Assembly (NCBI RefSeq): GCF_000512585.2
Contig: NC_089243.1
Location: forward strand, 1,426,001-1,490,000
Source: Kwoniella bestiolae CBS 10118
Lineage: Eukaryota; Basidiomycota; Tremellomycetes; Tremellales; Cryptococcaceae
Length of the DNA stretch: 64,000 bases
Direction of reading: 5' to 3'
In this document: piece after piece, positions 61,540 through 64,000 of the stretch
How the letters are laid out: each line of letters opens with the position of its first letter
Numbering within the stretch: the stretch's first letter is position 1
Notes under the pieces: model-generated
Seen by the model: only the letters and a program-made list of their open reading frames with translations
Told to the model about the DNA's origin: nothing
Database searches by the model: none
Translations under genes and position numbers: made by a program

Positions 61540-63597
61540 ATGATATCAGTGAGCTTCTTTCCTCGAGTAGATACCTCAAGCTTACAACTAACCCCCTCGT
61601 GCTAGGCATTCTTCATATTCAACCAAAAGGGAGAAGTCCTGATATCGAGGTTGTTCCGCCAGGATTTGAAGTGAGTGTAGCTGGATAACAATCTCTAAAG
61701 TGTGAAGCTGTACTAAATTGCACCAATGATGTAGACGATCAATATCAGATGTCTTCCGTATTCAGGTCATATCGAACCCAGATGTTCGTTCCCCTATTAT
61801 CACGCTCGGCTCAACATCCTTCTTTCACGTGAGGATAAACAATGTCTACGTTGTGGGAGTAACAAAGTGAGCTGGCCCTTTTGGACTACGTTACCTTAAA
61901 GTTCAAACTAACAGTTTCTCCGTTCAGATGTAACGCCTCTGCTGCACTCGTATTCGAATTCCTCTATCGATTCATAACCATCTCGAGGAGTTATTTTAGT
62001 AAACTAGATGAGGAGAGCGTGAAGAACAATTTCGTCCTTATCTACGAGCTGCTAGATGGTGAGTACGCAGCATCAGCTGTTGTGATAATCCAAGTTTCGG
62101 AGAATGGTAGCTGATAAGATGCGCACCGTCAGAAATAATCGATTTTGGTTTCCCACAAAATTCAGAGATAGATACATTGAAGATGTACATAACGACGGAG
62201 AGTATCAAGTCGGAGATGGCAGTAGTACGTTCACTTCAGCTTACCAAGTTTTACATATCATGAGCTGATGAAATGTAATCTGCAGAGAGAAGATTCGTCA
62301 AAAATTACTATACAAGCTACCGGAGCTACATCATGGCGAAGGTCAGATGTTAAGTATAGGAAGAATGAAGCGTTTGTGGATGTTATTGAGACTGTCAATC
62401 TGTTGATGAGTAAGGAAGGTACGTTTGATGGTACACCAAGTGAAGCTTCTGTCATTGTCGAATGGCTTAATTGACTTCTTCTCTTGCTGCAGGAGCCGTC
62501 TTGAGAGCAGATGTAGATGGTCAGATCCTCATGAGAGCGTATTTGAGTGGTACACCGGAGTGCAAGTTTGGGTTAAACGATAAATTGGTGTTACAGAAGC
62601 GGTCAGTTGACTTACCTATCTCTCAGCTACCAATCGCTTGTCCTTCTCAAACGTCGAGCCGGAGCTGATATGCTAGTGAAACGTTAGAGGAAACGAAGCT
62701 ACCAAATCCGACGATGCAGTAGAATTAGACGACTGTCAATTCCACCAATGTGTACGATTGGGTAAATTCGATTCAGACAGAAGTATAAGCTTTATACCGC
62801 CTGATGGAGAGTTTGAGTTGATGAGGTGGGTAAACGTACAGCTGTCGATTGAAGCACACCTAACAAGCTGTTTGTCTGATATTTGTACTTCTCTTGTCCC
62901 ACAGATACCGATCAACATCAAATATCAATCTACCATTCAGACTCCAGACGCACGTAACGGAACCTTCCAAATCAAGAGTGGAATACACCATCCATCTCAG
63001 AGCGAACTTCGATCCCAAGCTGAATGCCAATAATGTACTGCTGCGAATACCTACACCGCTTAATACTACTGGTGTACAAGCTAAGGTGGGAGTGGGGAAG
63101 GCGAAGTATGTGCCTGGAGAGAACGTGATTGTTTGGAAGTGAGTAATAGCAACTTCTCCATACGAATACGAATGGAATGACACAAGAAAGGCGTTCGCTG
63201 ATGGCTGCATGTTCGCAATTGCAGGATACCACGTCTACAGGGTGCTCAAGAATGCACGTTAACTGCCGAAGCTGATCTGGCAGCCACTACGCATAGGCAG
63301 GCATGGTCTCGACCTCCCATCCAAGTGGACTTCTCAGGTGGGTCATGATGCCATTGCAGAGGAGAAAGTTGTGCCGCTGACCAGATGTTTGTTTATCGAC
63401 ACAGTCGTCATGTTCACTGCATCCGGTTTACTCGTCCGTTTCCTGAAAGTCTTCGAAAAGAGCGGGTATCAAAGTGTCAAATGGGTTAGGTATCTGTCAA
63501 AGGCGAACGGATCGTACCAAATAAGAGTAAGTTGAGATCTTCCCAGGTAACCGCGCTTGGCTAATCAACTTTCGTATTTCTACATTTCCAGTTTTGA
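61540..63597 (+). CDS. APM4: AP-2 complex subunit mu (clathrin adaptor)
   Basis: The first coding exon is only 9 bases (61540-61548, Met-Ile-Ser); exon 2 (61606-61670) continues AFFIFNQKGEVLISRLFRQD. The longin-like N-domain carries SNPDVRSPIITLGSTSFFHV and NNFVLIYELLDEIIDFGFPQNSE, matching AP-2 rather than AP-1 mu ('RSP' and 'ILDFGYPQNSE'). The C-terminal mu-homology domain binds Yxx-phi sorting signals and phosphoinositides: ILMRAYLSGTPECKFGLNDK, IPPDGEFELMRYR, VGVGKAKYVPGENVIVWK. The last exon adds one residue before TGA at 63597 (YQIRF). About ten exons, roughly 430 residues, normal length. Acts at the plasma membrane in endocytic vesicle formation. Confidence 0.93.
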
Positions 63598-64000
63598 TCG
63601 AACTGTCAGTCACGCATCTAAGCGTTAGTAATCGTCACACGCCGCGTTATGAAGCATACAGAACACCCTGCTGGTAACAAGATAGACACTCCAGATGATA
63701 AGGGACAATGACCTCTTCTTGATAGACTGCTTAGTATATATACGTATATACGTACCCCTCCTTAAATTGTATTTCTTTCTGTGTCCAGTTTAGCTGCTCT
63801 TTGTTTGTTTGATAAGATATGGTATCACTGCTTATGGATGCATATGATTACTAGTTGCGCTACTGAGTGATCTGGTCTGGTCTCTATCATGGGTTTTCAG
63901 TTCGATGTCAAAGACTGCATGGAATATACCTGTTCGTTGCATCCCATACGTACACAGAGCCTCATCCTCTTCCATTCTCGACTATACTCATGGACCGCTT
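63598..64000. other. 3' flank of AP-2 mu at window end
   Basis: AT-moderate sequence with tatatatacgtatatacgta near 63735. No gene seen. Confidence 0.6.

Noticed and set aside
1..64000. tRNA, rRNA, CRISPR or intact transposon
   Set aside because: I looked for TTCGA-type T-loops with paired arms, repeat-spacer arrays, terminal repeats and transposase or reverse-transcriptase motifs and saw none I could support.

Overview
The window looks like nuclear DNA from a basidiomycete yeast of the Tremellales (Cryptococcus/Kwoniella-like). This is inferred from gene content and architecture. Nearly every protein-coding gene is split by many 45-200 bp introns with GTGAGT/GTAAGT/GTATGT donors, C/T-AG acceptors and CTRAY-like branch sites. 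Genes are 0.3-1.7 kb apart, and the families are fungal: SIP5, IML2, Zn2Cys6 factors, a fungal-type SRP72 C-terminus. I found no tRNA, rRNA, CRISPR array or intact transposon.

Layout. 0-19 kb is a conserved gene block: a Mei2-like RNA-binding protein (its C-terminus is cut off by the window start), an unusually short SRP72, SIP5, a Zn2Cys6 transcription factor, a possible small Pro/Ser-rich protein, the PP1 catalytic subunit (GLC7) and a hydrophilic helix-rich protein of unknown function. 19.9-37.8 kb reads as an accessory or metabolic island: a DHA2-type MFS exporter, three tandem closely related short-chain dehydrogenases (SDRs; one intact, two each with a different single-base frameshift), a 61-residue protein made of two copies of one repeat, a secreted beta-propeller of the 3-carboxymuconate-cyclase type, a fourth divergent SDR and an NAD-binding epimerase-like protein. 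38.8-63.6 kb returns to housekeeping genes: IML2/TTC39, an MGAT5-like (GT18) glycosyltransferase, an ASC-1/TRIP4-type zinc-finger protein, the spliceosomal helicase PRP5, a UBR7-type ubiquitin ligase, valyl-tRNA synthetase (with a second upstream start that adds a mitochondrial presequence) and the AP-2 mu adaptin.

How it fits together. The housekeeping genes cover unrelated core functions: ER targeting, splicing, translation, endocytosis and phosphatase signalling. The island genes (exporter, several NAD(P)H reductases, a secreted lactonase-like propeller) would fit uptake, modification or export of aromatic or polyketide-like compounds. That is inference from family membership and neighbourhood only. 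The most notable observations are the decaying SDR array, the two-repeat mini-protein, the SRP72 that lacks the central TPR region, and the dual-start VAS1.
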